NCBI RefSeq assembly: GCF_013620795.1
Contig: NZ_LGLW01000005.1
Location: 424,212-488,211 of the forward strand
Reading direction: 5' to 3'
Origin: Pseudomonas sp. Q2-TVG4-2
GTDB lineage: Bacteria > Pseudomonadota > Gammaproteobacteria > Pseudomonadales > Pseudomonadaceae
DNA length: 64,000 nt
The notes below the pieces were generated by a model. That model worked only from the letters and a program-made list of their open reading frames with translations, searched no databases and had not been told where the DNA came from. Below, piece after piece: positions 30,289 through 39,976 of the stretch (within the stretch, counting starts at the first letter, position 1; the number at the start of each line of letters is the position of its first letter). A program made the position numbers and the translations under genes.

Positions 30289-31436
30289 GCCCGATTCTCC
30301 TGCTTGGGGATGGCAATGATAACGGCTGCGGCCAACGCCGCCAGACTGGCAATGGCAAAGGTCCATAGCGGACCGAGGCTGGCCCAGCTGTAGCCGGAGT
30401 AAAGCGCACCTAGCGCCCCGCCGACACCCGCGAGCGTCGCGTACAGAGCCTGCCCCTGCCCCTGCTGCCGATGGCCGAAGCTGCGCTGGACGAAATGTAT
30501 CGCCGCCGCATGAAAACTGCCGAACGTGGCCGCATGCATCAACTGCGCAATCAGTAGCACACCCAGATGATTGGCCAGCGTGCCCAGCAACAGCCAGCGT
30601 ATCGCCGCCAGCACGAAACTCGCCACCAGGACCTGGCGTAACGAAAAGCGCGCCATCAGCGCAGCCATCACCAGAAAAAGCAGGATCTCGGCGACCACGC
30701 CCAGCGCCCAAAGCAAGCCGATGATGCCCCGACCATAGCCGAGCGCTTCGAGATGAATCGTGAAGAAGGTGTAGTAAGGACCGTGGCTAACTTGCATCAG
30801 ACCGACGCAGACGAAGAATGCCAGCACGCCGGGGCGGCACAACTGGCGGAGAAAGCCGCCCTGCCCATCCAGCTCCGGCCTCTGCTCCGGCACCGCATTG
30901 GGTACCCATGCGCTGCTGATGACGATACCGGCCATGACCACCATCATCGCCACGGGATAGATATCCAGGCTCAAACGCTCGAACAGCGTACCAAGCCCCA
31001 CCACCGCAACGATGAAACCAATGCTGCCCCACAGGCGGATCTGACTGTAGCGTGACGCCTGCTCACGCAGATGCGCCAGGGTAATTACCTCAAACTGTGG
31101 CAGCACCGCGTGCCAGAAAAACGCATGCAATGCCATCACCAGCGCCAGCCAGGCATAGCTTTTGCTGTAAAAAATCAGGCTGAACGAAAGCAGCGTACAA
31201 AGCGCACCAAGCCGCACGATCACCAGGCGCTGCCCGGTAGCATCCCCGAGCCAGCCCCATAGGTTCGGAGCCAGGCAGCGCATCAGCATCGGAATGGCGA
31301 CCAGTTCGCCAATGCGTTCGGCGGAAAAACCGAGGTGATCGAAGTACAGACCAAGAAACGGCGCGGCAGAACCGAGCAGCGCAAAATAAAAGAAATAGAA
31401 ACCGGACAGGCGCCAGTAGGGAAGAGAAGCAGTCAT
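30285..31436 (-). CDS. MFS transporter coupled to the methionine-salvage genes
   Basis: A 383-residue major facilitator protein with twelve helices; the N-terminus YWRLSGFYFFYFALLGSAAPFLGLYF and GWLGDATGQR loop resemble the HcaT/nucleoside-proton-symporter-like branch. Its stop overlaps the mtnB start by four bases (ATGA), which strongly suggests shared translation with mtnB-mtnD-mtnC. A role in moving methylthioribose, methylthioadenosine or a related salvage compound is an inference from that linkage only. P. aeruginosa has, from memory, an MFS gene in the same place. Confidence 0.85.
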   Translation of the reverse strand: MTASLPYWRLSGFYFFYFALLGSAAPFLGLYFDHLGFSAERIGELVAIPMLMRCLAPNLWGWLGDATGQRLVIVRLGALCTLLSFSLIFYSKSYAWLALVMALHAFFWHAVLPQFEVITLAHLREQASRYSQIRLWGSIGFIVAVVGLGTLFERLSLDIYPVAMMVVMAGIVISSAWVPNAVPEQRPELDGQGGFLRQLCRPGVLAFFVCVGLMQVSHGPYYTFFTIHLEALGYGRGIIGLLWALGVVAEILLFLVMAALMARFSLRQVLVASFVLAAIRWLLLGTLANHLGVLLIAQLMHAATFGSFHAAAIHFVQRSFGHRQQGQGQALYATLAGVGGALGALYSGYSWASLGPLWTFAIASLAALAAAVIIAIPKQENRA

Positions 31437-31449
31437 AAGCTGAAAGCCA

Positions 31450-31507
31450 GAAGCTGGAAGCGAAGCCGCCGCATAAAGTGAAACTCCGGCTTCAGGCTTC
31501 CAGCTTC
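31450..31507. repeat. Long AAGC-rich inverted repeat between aroC and the MFS gene
   Basis: GAAGCTGGAAGC (31450-31461) and GCTTCCAGCTTC (31496-31507) are a perfect 12-bp inverted repeat; inside them GAAGCCG (31462-31468) pairs with CGGCTTC (31487-31493). The whole could fold into a large hairpin after aroC on the minus strand. Similar AAGC-rich text occurs at 46578-46658 and, more weakly, 18010-18100, suggesting a dispersed intergenic repeat rather than a simple terminator. Confidence 0.6.
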
Positions 31508-31511
31508 ACGC

Positions 31512-32603
31512 TCATCGTTGCCCTAGCACCGGGGTGCGCACCAACACATCGGCATTCTGCCCCCGATGACGCAGCAGATGGTCCAGAAGCACGATGGCCA
31601 TCATCGCTTCGGCAATCGGCGTGGCACGGATGCCGACGCAGGGGTCGTGCCGGCCCTTGGTAACGACATCCACCGAATTACCGTCGACATCGATCGAGCG
31701 GCCCGGCGTAGTGATGCTGGACGTCGGTTTGAGCGCCAGGTGCGCGATGATCGGCTGGCCGGAGGAAATGCCGCCGAGCACACCACCGGCATTGTTCGAC
31801 AGGAAGCCGTCTGGGGCCATCTCGTCACGATGCTCGGTGCCGCGCTGAGCGACACTGGCGAAACCGGCGCCGATCTCCACGCCCTTGACCGCATTGATAC
31901 TCATCAGGGCGTGAGCCAGGTCTGCATCCAGGCGATCGAAAATCGGCTCACCAAGACCGGGTGGCACGCCTTCGGCGACCACCGAAATCTTGGCGCCGAC
32001 TGAGTTCTGATCACGGCGTAACTGGTCCATGTAGGCTTCCAGTTCCGGCACCTTGTCTGGGTCAGGACTGAAGAAGGCGTTCTGCTCGACGCTGTCCCAG
32101 GTTTTGAACGGAATTTCGATCGGTCCCAGCTGGCTCATGTAGCCACGCACTTGAATCCCCAGCGACGCCAGGTACTTCTTGGCGATGGCACCGGCGGCGA
32201 CTCGCATGGCAGTTTCGCGTGCAGAGCTGCGGCCGCCGCCTCGGTAGTCACGCAGACCGTACTTGTGGTGATAGGTGTAGTCGGCGTGGGCAGGACGAAA
32301 CTGGTCCTTGATCGCCGAATAGTCCTTGGACTTCTGGTCGGTGTTGCGAATCAACAAACCAATCGGACAGCCGGTGGTGCGCCCCTCGAACACGCCTGAA
32401 AGAATCTCGACCTCGTCCGCTTCCTGACGCTGGGTGGTGTGCCGGCTTGTACCGGGCTTGCGCCGATCGAGGTCTCGCTGCAGGTCTGCAACGGTCAGCT
32501 CCAGCCCCGGCGGGCAACCATCAACGATGGCGACCAGCGCTGGACCATGGCTTTCACCAGCGGTGGTGACGGTGAACAGCTTGCCGTATGTGTTGCCGGA
32601 CAT
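31512..32603 (-). CDS. aroC: Chorismate synthase
   Basis: AroC forms chorismate from EPSP using reduced FMN, ending the shikimate pathway. The 363-residue protein has the N-terminal [21 protein letters not shown] signature with the catalytic histidine, the central [20 protein letters not shown] motif, and the C-terminal [19 protein letters not shown] region with the second active-site histidine. All are complete. The EPSP it uses is made by the TyrA-AroA fusion encoded at 43-45 kb. Confidence 0.97.
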   Translation of the reverse strand: MSGNTYGKLFTVTTAGESHGPALVAIVDGCPPGLELTVADLQRDLDRRKPGTSRHTTQRQEADEVEILSGVFEGRTTGCPIGLLIRNTDQKSKDYSAIKDQFRPAHADYTYHHKYGLRDYRGGGRSSARETAMRVAAGAIAKKYLASLGIQVRGYMSQLGPIEIPFKTWDSVEQNAFFSPDPDKVPELEAYMDQLRRDQNSVGAKISVVAEGVPPGLGEPIFDRLDADLAHALMSINAVKGVEIGAGFASVAQRGTEHRDEMAPDGFLSNNAGGVLGGISSGQPIIAHLALKPTSSITTPGRSIDVDGNSVDVVTKGRHDPCVGIRATPIAEAMMAIVLLDHLLRHRGQNADVLVRTPVLGQR

Positions 32604-32754
32604 GCAGGGCGCTCCGCGATCGACCTAAACAGGGGCCGGAAGTATACCCGAGCCGCTGCAGGTTTCACCGTCTCTGGTGGCGACGCGTACTGCATCGGCG
32701 AACCAAGCGGTTCGCCTCGCGTCCAACCCGCTCATCGATGACTGAATTCCGCTC

Positions 32755-33720
32755 ATGCGTTTCTTCTTGCTGCTTGCCCTCCTCGCCATGCTCGTCCCGC
32801 ACGCACAGTCACGAACGCTGCTCACTCAGACAATGGCCGTGCAGGTGCCGGATGGCACTTTGCATGGCAGCCTGCTGCTGCCGAAGACCGGTGAGTCCGT
32901 TCCGGTTGCGCTGCTGATTGCGGGATCGGGCCCTACCGACCGCGATGGCAACAACCCCATGGGCCGCAACGATAGCCTCAAGCGACTGGCGCAAGCGCTT
33001 GCCAAGCGCGGCATAGCCAGTCTGCGCTATGACAAACGCGGCGTTGGCCAGAGCCGCGCAACAGCGCCGGACGAAAGCCAACTGAGCGTGGATAGCTACG
33101 TCACTGATGCAGTGGCCTGGGCACGGCTGTTGAACGCGGACTCACGCTTCTCCGATGTGGTGCTGATCGGCCACAGCGAAGGCGCATTAATTGCCAGCCT
33201 GGCTGCGGCGGCCGTCCATCCCGCCGCATTGATCAGCATTGCAGGCAGCGGTCGGCCCATCGACCTGCTTCTGCGTGAGCAGCTCCAGGGCCGTCTGCCG
33301 CCGTCACTGCTGGCGACCGCGCATTACCTAATCGATGAACTCAAGGCGGGGCGCATCCACGAGCAAGTGCCGGACGCGCTGCAGGTCCTGTTTCGCCCCA
33401 GCGTGCAGCCCTATCTGATCTCACTGTTCCGCCAGGATCCGGCGAGCGCCTTTGGCAACACGACCGCGCCTGCGCTGATCATTCAGGGCACGCACGACAT
33501 TCAGGTCGGACGCGAGGATGCCGAAGCGCTGCAGCGAGCCCGAAAAGACGCCGAGTTGACGCTCATTAAAGGGATGAATCACGTGCTGCGCATCGTCCCG
33601 ATGGGCCCCGCCAGGCAAACCGCGTCCTACAACCAGCCCGAGCTGCCTATCGCTCACGCACTGACGGAACGGATTAGTCGATTCCTGCACAAACACGGCA
33701 TATCGCCAGCCTCCAGTTAG
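32755..33720 (+). CDS. Secreted alpha/beta hydrolase (serine aminopeptidase S33-like)
   Basis: A 321-residue hydrolase with signal peptide MRFFLLLALLAMLVPHAQS, so it is probably periplasmic. The fold shows LIAGSGPTDRDGNN (oxyanion region), ASLRYDKRGVGQS, the nucleophile elbow GHSEGA with Ser141, the acid in IIQGTHDIQV and catalytic His in GMNHVL. This matches S33-type esterase/peptidase proteins that often sit beside aroC in Pseudomonas. Substrate unknown. It is divergent from aroC, with about 150 bases between them. Confidence 0.88.
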   Translation: MRFFLLLALLAMLVPHAQSRTLLTQTMAVQVPDGTLHGSLLLPKTGESVPVALLIAGSGPTDRDGNNPMGRNDSLKRLAQALAKRGIASLRYDKRGVGQSRATAPDESQLSVDSYVTDAVAWARLLNADSRFSDVVLIGHSEGALIASLAAAAVHPAALISIAGSGRPIDLLLREQLQGRLPPSLLATAHYLIDELKAGRIHEQVPDALQVLFRPSVQPYLISLFRQDPASAFGNTTAPALIIQGTHDIQVGREDAEALQRARKDAELTLIKGMNHVLRIVPMGPARQTASYNQPELPIAHALTERISRFLHKHGISPASS

Positions 33721-33787
33721 CCGATCGTCGGCCGATACGCTCCTTGCCTGCCGCAACGACTCGACCGGGCAGGCCCAGGACGCCGAC

Positions 33788-34573
33788 ATGACCGACAACT
33801 CACCATTACTAAACAGCGAGGCCCCTGCGCCCGACACACCGCCACCTCATCCCTGGGCAGCGCTAACCCCGGATCGGTTTCGGTTGCTGCGCCTGGCGCC
33901 ATTGCCGACCGACCGAGATACCGGTCCAAGGCCGCTGAGGTTCGTTGAGCTGGCTCAAGTCGAACGGCATACGCCGCAGCAGAGCCTGTTGAAGCTGTTC
34001 GTGCGGCTGCCGGGTCAGGTCTTGTCGAAGAAGCACAATGTGCTGGAAGTCTGGGCGGATCATCGCGCTAAAGAGGTGCGCTTCGGCCCCGATAGCGGCC
34101 TGCATATGGAGCCGGCCAACCGTGGACTCGGGCGCTTTCTGCTGGCGCAGGGGGCGCTCTGGGCGCAGAAGCGTTGGGCGCACTATCTGGTAGAGGGAGG
34201 AGCGCTTCCGGCTAAGGATATAACTGGCGAAGGCATGCGCATCCGACGTGATCATTGCCTGCTGAGCCAAGGCTTCGATGTGCTCTATCCCGAGCCTCAG
34301 CAGCTCAAGGCAACGTACGGCGCGCCTCGTGTCAGCTCGCTGCGACCCGACTGGAATACTGAGAAAGTACAGATCATCGACCTCCAGAACGCCGCCGCGA
34401 TGCTTGAGCAGGCCGATCGCAACCTGCTGGAGCTGGAAACCAGAAACAGCGATATCCAGGAGCGTCTGAACCGGTTTCGCCGCGAAGACGGCACGCTCAG
34501 GTTCACTATCGCCTGCCTCATCGCATTCGCGCTATTTCAAGCGGGGCTGTTGATCTGGATCGCGACGCGCTGA
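33788..34573 (+). CDS. Conserved hypothetical protein with C-terminal coiled coil and membrane tail
   Basis: A 261-residue protein of unknown function. A proline-rich N-terminus (residues 1-25) precedes a soluble domain (about 30-175) with no motif I recognise. A predicted coiled coil follows (AAAMLEQADRNLLELETRNSDIQERLNRF, split about 200-230), and a single hydrophobic helix ends the protein (FTIACLIAFALFQAGLLIWI). The topology suggests a tail-anchored inner-membrane protein with a cytoplasmic domain. It occupies a conserved Pseudomonas position between the aroC-adjacent hydrolase and prmB. Confidence 0.75.
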   Translation: MTDNSPLLNSEAPAPDTPPPHPWAALTPDRFRLLRLAPLPTDRDTGPRPLRFVELAQVERHTPQQSLLKLFVRLPGQVLSKKHNVLEVWADHRAKEVRFGPDSGLHMEPANRGLGRFLLAQGALWAQKRWAHYLVEGGALPAKDITGEGMRIRRDHCLLSQGFDVLYPEPQQLKATYGAPRVSSLRPDWNTEKVQIIDLQNAAAMLEQADRNLLELETRNSDIQERLNRFRREDGTLRFTIACLIAFALFQAGLLIWIATR

Positions 34574-34591
34574 TGCCGCCGGCGCATTTCA

Positions 34592-35512
34592 TTACCGCTT
34601 GAGTCGCTCATGAAACAGCGCCTGATGCTCACGGCATTGGCTTGCGGAGAGCAGAAACACCCCGTGCCCCCCCTCAGAGAATTCCAGCCAGGTAAAGTCC
34701 ACCTCGGGGTACAGCGCCTCTACATGCACCTGGCTGTTACCGACTTCGATGATCAGAGTGCCGGTTTCGGTCAGGTGATCTGCCGCTTCGGCCAGCATGC
34801 GCCGCACGAGATTCAAGCCATCATCGCCGCAGGCCAATCCCAAGGCCGGCTCATGATGGTATTCGTCGGGCATGTCAGCGAAGTCTTCCGCGTCCACGTA
34901 TGGCGGATTGGATACGATCAGGTCAAAACGTTGCTTGGGTAGACCATCGAACCCATCGCTCTGCACGGTATAGATACGATCTTCCAAACCGTGCAGCTCG
35001 ATATTTCGGTTGGCCACTTCAAGTGCCTCGAAAGACAGATCAGCCAGCACCACCTCGGCCTCGAGGAACTCGTAGGCGCAGGCGATACCGATACAACCTG
35101 AGCCGGTACACAGGTCGAGAATCCGCGCGGGATTGGCCGCCAACCACGGCTCGAAACGACGGTCGATCAATTGGCCGATTGGCGAACGCGGGATCAGCAC
35201 CCGCTCGTCGACGATAAATGGAAGCCCGCAGAACCAGGACTGCCCGAGCAGATAAGCGGCGGGCACGCGCTCTTCGATTCTTCGGCGTAGCAAGCCCTGG
35301 AGATGCTCTCGCTCATCATCTTCCAGACGGCAATCGAGATAGCCGTCGGCCATTTCCCATGGCAAATGCAGAGCGCCAAGCACCAGCTGGCGCGCCTCGT
35401 CCCAGGCATTATCCGTACCATGGCCGAAGAACAATTGCTCGGCTTGGAAGCGACTGACGGCCCAGCGAATGTGATCACGCAAGGTACGCAAGCGGGAAGG
35501 CGAAGCAGTCAC
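34592..35512 (-). CDS. prmB: 50S ribosomal protein L3 glutamine N5-methyltransferase
   Basis: PrmB methylates a glutamine of ribosomal protein L3. The 306-residue protein has the SAM-binding motif [15 protein letters not shown] (about residue 135) and the catalytic NPPY in [14 protein letters not shown] (about 200), with the N-terminal helical region [14 protein letters not shown] typical of PrmB rather than PrmC. The start is set at the GTG at 35512, which follows AGGAGA by 7 bases; an upstream TTG at 35530 is less likely. It is convergent with the coiled-coil gene, 18 bases apart. Confidence 0.93.
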   Translation of the reverse strand: MTASPSRLRTLRDHIRWAVSRFQAEQLFFGHGTDNAWDEARQLVLGALHLPWEMADGYLDCRLEDDEREHLQGLLRRRIEERVPAAYLLGQSWFCGLPFIVDERVLIPRSPIGQLIDRRFEPWLAANPARILDLCTGSGCIGIACAYEFLEAEVVLADLSFEALEVANRNIELHGLEDRIYTVQSDGFDGLPKQRFDLIVSNPPYVDAEDFADMPDEYHHEPALGLACGDDGLNLVRRMLAEAADHLTETGTLIIEVGNSQVHVEALYPEVDFTWLEFSEGGHGVFLLSASQCREHQALFHERLKR

Positions 35513-35701
35513 GGCGGCATCTCCTGTCAAAAGCGCGAAAGTTTAGCCGATGCCCGCTCGACTTTCTCAGCGCATATCACCCGATATGGTGGCGTATTGC
35601 CTAATACCCACAATTCAAATGGCGAATTCATTACCTTGGGCAGTTCACATATTGGTCATCTGGCGCCACAATCATGCCCCTCTCAAAACAAGGAGTCAGT
35701 C

Positions 35702-36295
35702 ATGTCCAAGCCACAGACCATGCTACAGCTCAGTGGCCGCAGCTATGCACCGGCGACTCTGGCTAATGCGACCCTTGTGGTCATAGATGTTCAGGAAGAA
35801 TATCGGACGGGAACCCTCGCACTGCCGAACCTGAACTCGGCGCTCAAGGAAATCAGCAGCGTGCTCGCCGCCGCTCGCGCAGCTGGCGCGCCCGTCGTGC
35901 ATGTTCATCATCTGGGAATCCCAGGCGGGTTGTTCGATCCGCAGGGCCTACGAGGGCAGATCATGCCGGAGGCGGCGCCGCTTCCTGACGAAACCGTGAT
36001 TGGCAAAACGCTACCCAACGCATTCGCCGGCACCAAACTGCATGAGTTATTACAGCAGCATGGCCGCCTCGATCTAATCGTCTGTGGCTTCATGACTCAC
36101 TCCAGCGTGAGCACCACGGTTCGCGCTGCGAAAGATTACGGGTACCGCTGCACGCTGGTGGACAAGGCCTGCGCCACCCGTGATCTACCAATGGAAGACG
36201 GTACCATCGATGCCACCCAGGTACATCGTATGGAAATGACCATCCTTGCGGACAACTTCGCCGTCTGTGTGAGCGATGCAGCAGCACTGGCGTAA
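35702..36295 (+). CDS. Isochorismatase-like hydrolase family protein with Ser in place of the usual Cys
   Basis: A 197-residue protein of the isochorismatase/cysteine-hydrolase fold. The acid Asp29 (VVIDVQEE) and Lys102 (VIGKTLPNAF) of the usual triad are present, but the loop that normally reads T-x-x-C is THSSVS, with Ser135 where the nucleophilic cysteine belongs. True isochorismatases also lack the cysteine, so it could hydrolyse a vinyl ether-type substrate, or be a divergent amidase. The ATG at 35702 follows AAGGAG. It stands between prmB and a small membrane protein, as in other Pseudomonas. Confidence 0.85.
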   Translation: MSKPQTMLQLSGRSYAPATLANATLVVIDVQEEYRTGTLALPNLNSALKEISSVLAAARAAGAPVVHVHHLGIPGGLFDPQGLRGQIMPEAAPLPDETVIGKTLPNAFAGTKLHELLQQHGRLDLIVCGFMTHSSVSTTVRAAKDYGYRCTLVDKACATRDLPMEDGTIDATQVHRMEMTILADNFAVCVSDAAALA

Positions 36296-36381
36296 GCCCT
36301 CGAGTGGTAAAGCGTTACCTGACACTGAATGAACCTGACCGGGCAGGTCCCGGTCTCCGCCTGTTCTGATGAGGTAACCGA

Positions 36382-36699
36382 ATGAAACGAACCGATGGAT
36401 TCGATGCACGCCGGCTCCGTCCTCGCCAACAGCGGAGCTGGGGGTCACGCCTCGGTGCAGTATTCGGTCTGCTGCTGATCATCTTCGGTGTATTTCTGGC
36501 CGGCGCCGGCGCAGCGTCGCTGTTCAGCAATCACGAAGTCGTTGTCAGCATGGCACTCGATCGCGAAGCTGCGGTGACGCTGCTGGTAACGGGCCTGATT
36601 CTGCTGTTGCTCGGCATGCTCATCAGGCGTCGCGTACTCCGCCGCATACGTGGACCTGGCGGGTTGAGCATGTCCCCTAGTCTGAAAAAGAAGCGTTGA
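36382..36699 (+). CDS. Small two-helix membrane protein, function unknown
   Basis: A 105-residue protein with a basic N-terminus (MKRTDGFDARRLRPRQQRS) and two hydrophobic helices: about residues 27-49 (LGAVFGLLLIIFGVFLAGAG) and 66-82 (LLVTGLILLLLGMLI). A strongly basic tail ends SLKKKR. A GAGGT ribosome site lies 7 bases upstream. The basic ends on a hairpin of two helices suggest both termini face the cytoplasm. I do not recognise a family; it sits between the isochorismatase-like gene and the Smr gene in a run of plus-strand genes. Confidence 0.7.
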   Translation: MKRTDGFDARRLRPRQQRSWGSRLGAVFGLLLIIFGVFLAGAGAASLFSNHEVVVSMALDREAAVTLLVTGLILLLLGMLIRRRVLRRIRGPGGLSMSPSLKKKR

Positions 36700-36793
36700 C
36701 CGTAAGGCAGCGGCGGCCTTCTCCTGCCACCGCTCATGGAACGGCTAAAGCTAAAAGCTTTGGGGTAAAATCGCCGGCAAATGCGGAGGCCCC

Positions 36794-37351
36794 ATGCAAG
36801 AAGATGATTTTTCCCTGTTCAAATCGGCGGTTCGCGGCGTCAAGCCGATCGAACATGATCGCGCCGACACGGGCAAACCACGCAGCAACAAGGCGCAGAT
36901 AGCGACGCGACGAGCCAATGCCATCGTCAGTGACGGCGAAACCCGCATCGATGGGCTATCCGACCAATTCGTCATCGATGTCGCGGCCGAAGATGAATTG
37001 CATTGGGTGCGAGACGGCGTTCAGGACAGCCAGATGCGCAAGCTGAAAGCCGGCCAGATCCCATTCGAGGGCAGTTTGGACCTGCATGGACTGAGCGTCG
37101 AGAAGGCTCGCGAGTTGCTCTGGGATTTTCTCGCCGAAGCGTGCAAATTCGAGATTCGCTGCGTACGGGTCACGCATGGCAAGGCCGCACGAATCGATGG
37201 CAAGCGCCCCCTGATCAAGAGCCACGTCAACACCTGGCTGCGCCAGCACAGTCAGGTACTGGGCTTTACCTCGTGCCTGCCGAGACATGGCGGGACCGGG
37301 GCAGTTTATGTGATTCTCAAGCGCACCATGCTCGAAGGCCGCGACGAGTAA
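36794..37351 (+). CDS. Smr-domain protein (SmrB/YfcN-like nuclease)
   Basis: A 185-residue protein with an acidic and polar N-terminal extension and a C-terminal Smr domain (about residues 95-180). The domain motifs are LDLHGLSVEKA, VRVTHGKAAR and PRHGGTGAVYVILKR. Smr proteins of this layout cleave mRNA at collided ribosomes (SmrB) or nick DNA; the N-terminal length fits the SmrB group. The ATG at 36794 is preceded by GGAGG. The gene lies just upstream of folE, 114 bases away. Confidence 0.9.
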   Translation: MQEDDFSLFKSAVRGVKPIEHDRADTGKPRSNKAQIATRRANAIVSDGETRIDGLSDQFVIDVAAEDELHWVRDGVQDSQMRKLKAGQIPFEGSLDLHGLSVEKARELLWDFLAEACKFEIRCVRVTHGKAARIDGKRPLIKSHVNTWLRQHSQVLGFTSCLPRHGGTGAVYVILKRTMLEGRDE

Positions 37352-37465
37352 TCTTCGCGTCAGGCGCCTCGATCTGCTCATTCATGCCGCGTGATGCTTG
37401 CAGCACAGCGGCCGACCCCCTAACCTTCGCATTCGCGCTTTTTCGCAAGCCTGACAGGTAGTCAC

Positions 37466-38011
37466 ATGTCCCTGGAAACACACTACACCGCGATCCTTGG
37501 CCAACTGGGCGAGGACGTCAACCGCGAGGGCCTGCTCGATACGCCCAAGCGCGCCGCCAAAGCCATGCAGTACCTGTGCAAGGGCTACCAGCAGACACTG
37601 GAAGAAGTCACCAACGGTGCGCTGTTCAGCTCCGACAACAGCGAAATGGTGCTGGTAAAGAACATCGAGCTGTACTCCCTGTGCGAGCACCACATGCTCC
37701 CGTTCATCGGCAAGGCTCATGTCGCCTACCTGCCCAACGGCAAGGTACTCGGGCTTTCGAAAGTTGCGCGGATCGTCGAGATGTACGCCCGTCGCCTGCA
37801 GATTCAGGAGAACCTCACGCGAGAAATCGCCGAGGCGATTCAGACGGTTACCGGTGCCTGGGGCGTGGCGGTCGTCATCGAAGCGCAGCATATGTGCATG
37901 ATGATGCGCGGCGTCGAGAAGCAGAACTCTGCGATGGTCACTTCGGTCATGCTTGGACAGTTTCGCGAAAACGCTGCCACCCGCAGCGAGTTTCTCGGCC
38001 TGGTCAGGTAG
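37466..38011 (+). CDS. folE: GTP cyclohydrolase I
   Basis: FolE opens GTP to dihydroneopterin triphosphate, the first step of folate synthesis. The 181-residue protein has the zinc site region [11 protein letters not shown] (Cys73, His76 as likely ligands), the substrate region [19 protein letters not shown] and the second cysteine in [10 protein letters not shown]. Length is on the short side, typical of the second Pseudomonas FolE type. It is intact and zinc-dependent. The 70 bases to the convergent GST gene hold no clear terminator. Confidence 0.95.
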   Translation: MSLETHYTAILGQLGEDVNREGLLDTPKRAAKAMQYLCKGYQQTLEEVTNGALFSSDNSEMVLVKNIELYSLCEHHMLPFIGKAHVAYLPNGKVLGLSKVARIVEMYARRLQIQENLTREIAEAIQTVTGAWGVAVVIEAQHMCMMMRGVEKQNSAMVTSVMLGQFRENAATRSEFLGLVR

Positions 38012-38086
38012 CGGACAGGCTGGGAAGGCGGTACCACGTCCTCTCAGCCCACCCCCACAGCTTATCGCTGCGTTACGCCTTCCCTC

Positions 38087-38692
38087 CTAATCGAACATAC
38101 CCACATGCCGCGGATGACTGGCGACGCGCCGCAGCCATGCACAAACTGCCGGGTAGCTGTCCAACCGGAAACCACCCTCCTCGGCCACATGCGTATAGGC
38201 ATACAACGCGACATCCGCGATCGAGTAATCATCACCCACTAGATACGGTGTGCGCACCAGTTGCTGCTCCATAACATCCAGCGCGTGGTAGCCGTCCAGT
38301 TGCTTGGCGGCATAGTCGTCAAGACGATCATCTGGCAGACCCAGATAAACCTTGATGAACCGCGCCACCGCAATAAACGGCTCATGGCTGTATTGCTCGA
38401 AAAACTGCCATTGCAGAACCTGAGTGCGCAGACGTGGATCCGAAGGGAGAAATTCCGACCCCTCCGCAAGGAAATTGAGGATCGCATTCGACTCCCACAG
38501 GCAGGCGCCGTCCTCTAGCTCGAGCACAGGTATCTTGCCGTTGGGGTTCTTTTTCAGAAAGGACTCTTCACGGCTTTCACCGCGGAGGATATCCACCGGA
38601 ACCCATTCATAATCCCGACCGAGCAAATGCAACATCAGCTTCACCTTGTAGCAATTGCCGGACCGATGATCGCCATAAACCCTGTACGCCAT
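38087..38692 (-). CDS. Glutathione S-transferase family protein
   Basis: A 201-residue cytosolic protein with an N-terminal thioredoxin-like domain (YRVYGDHRSGNCYKVKLMLHLLG, with Ser/Asn/Cys at the glutathione-activating position; conserved NGKIPVLELEDG and the glutathione-contact ESNAIL) and an all-helical C-terminal domain from about residue 90 (DYSIADVALYAYTH). The ATG at 38692 follows GGGGAAG; a start at 38710 is less likely. It is downstream of the aminotransferase gene on the same strand, 38 bases apart. Substrate unknown. Confidence 0.9.
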   Translation of the reverse strand: MAYRVYGDHRSGNCYKVKLMLHLLGRDYEWVPVDILRGESREESFLKKNPNGKIPVLELEDGACLWESNAILNFLAEGSEFLPSDPRLRTQVLQWQFFEQYSHEPFIAVARFIKVYLGLPDDRLDDYAAKQLDGYHALDVMEQQLVRTPYLVGDDYSIADVALYAYTHVAEEGGFRLDSYPAVCAWLRRVASHPRHVGMFD

Positions 38693-38730
38693 TTCTTCCC
38701 CCTGGGGCAACGCAAGCGTCTTTATATTGT

Positions 38731-39897
38731 TTAAGCCGCCTCGACTACCTCGGCCTCCCGCACCACGCTGGCTAGCCTCCGTATGCCTTCCCGCAGGCGC
38801 TCCGGCGCAACATGGCTGAAGTTCAGCCGTAGATATCCAGGATTACGCTCGGGATCGATGAAAAACGGCTCGCCAGGCATGAACACCACATCCTGCGCCA
38901 GCGCCGGTTTCAGTAAGGTGCGCGTATCCACAGGCCGCTTCAGCTGCAACCAGAAGAACAGCCCACCCTGAGGAAGTTGCCAATCGGCAAGGTCGCTAAA
39001 ATGTTCCTCCAGCGCCGCCTGCATCGCATCGCGGCGCAGGCGATAGAAGCGGCGCAGCTCGTTCAGGTGCGAGAGGTACTGCTCACTTCCCAGCCATTGC
39101 AGCGCCTGCCACTGGCCAATGCGGTTGGTATGCAGGTCGGCCGATTGCTTCAGCCGCAGCAGATACGGAAACAGATCCGGAGTCGCGATCAAATAGCCGA
39201 CCCGTAGGCCCGGCAGCAGCGTCTTGGAGATCGTACCGGTGTATATCCAACTTGCCTTACGCATTCGACTGACGATGGGCCGGGCGCTACCGTCGTCGAA
39301 AACCAGCTCGCGATAGGGCTCATCTTCGATCAGGGTCACATTGAACTCATCGAGGAGCGCCGCTACCGCGTCACGTTTTTCTTCGCTATAGCGAACCGCT
39401 GAAGGGTTCTGGAACGTCGGAATCAGGTAGGCAAAGGCAGGCTTGTGCTGTTCCAGCCGTTGACGCAGCGCGACCAGCGATGGTCCATCGGCTTCCTGCG
39501 GTACCGCCAGACAATCGGCACCGAACAACTGAAATGCCTGTAGCGCGGCCAGATAGGTCGGCGCTTCAAGCAACACTTCGGTGCCGCGATCAATGAACAG
39601 CTTCGACGCCAGATCCAGGGTTTGCTGGGAGCCGCTGACAATCAGCACCTGGCTGGCCGAACAGGCGACGCCGAGCGCACGCGCTTCAGCGGCGATGGCT
39701 TCGCGCAATGCAGGCTCCCCTTCGCTCATACCGTACTGACCCATGCTCGCCGGCATCTGTGCCCACTCGACCTTCGGCAACATCGATTCGGCGGGAAGGC
39801 CTCCGGCAAACGACATCACCTCAGGGCGCTGCGCAGCGGCAAGAATTTCACGGATCAGCGAGCTTTTCAGGCGGTCGACGCGTTCGGAGAAGGCCAT
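38731..39897 (-). CDS. PLP-dependent class I/II aminotransferase (2-aminoadipate/LysN-like)
   Basis: A 388-residue fold-type I aminotransferase. Elements include VMSFAGGLPAESMLP near the N-terminus, the PLP-binding loop VSGSQQTLDLASKLF, the Asp region TLIEDEPYRELVF, and the Schiff-base lysine in YTGTISKTLLPGLRVGYL. The pattern FAGGLP...QYG is that of the 2-aminoadipate/multi-substrate branch related to MocR effector domains. The ATG at 39897 is chosen by homology. It is divergent from a MarR regulator only 79 bases away, which may regulate it. Its preferred amino acid is unknown. Confidence 0.87.
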   Translation of the reverse strand: MAFSERVDRLKSSLIREILAAAQRPEVMSFAGGLPAESMLPKVEWAQMPASMGQYGMSEGEPALREAIAAEARALGVACSASQVLIVSGSQQTLDLASKLFIDRGTEVLLEAPTYLAALQAFQLFGADCLAVPQEADGPSLVALRQRLEQHKPAFAYLIPTFQNPSAVRYSEEKRDAVAALLDEFNVTLIEDEPYRELVFDDGSARPIVSRMRKASWIYTGTISKTLLPGLRVGYLIATPDLFPYLLRLKQSADLHTNRIGQWQALQWLGSEQYLSHLNELRRFYRLRRDAMQAALEEHFSDLADWQLPQGGLFFWLQLKRPVDTRTLLKPALAQDVVFMPGEPFFIDPERNPGYLRLNFSHVAPERLREGIRRLASVVREAEVVEAA

Positions 39898-39976
39898 GGG
39901 GCACCAGATGCAGAGTGGAATAAAATGAGTCAAACTACTTGACTGAAATTACGCCTACGACCGCGAATACGTCAAT

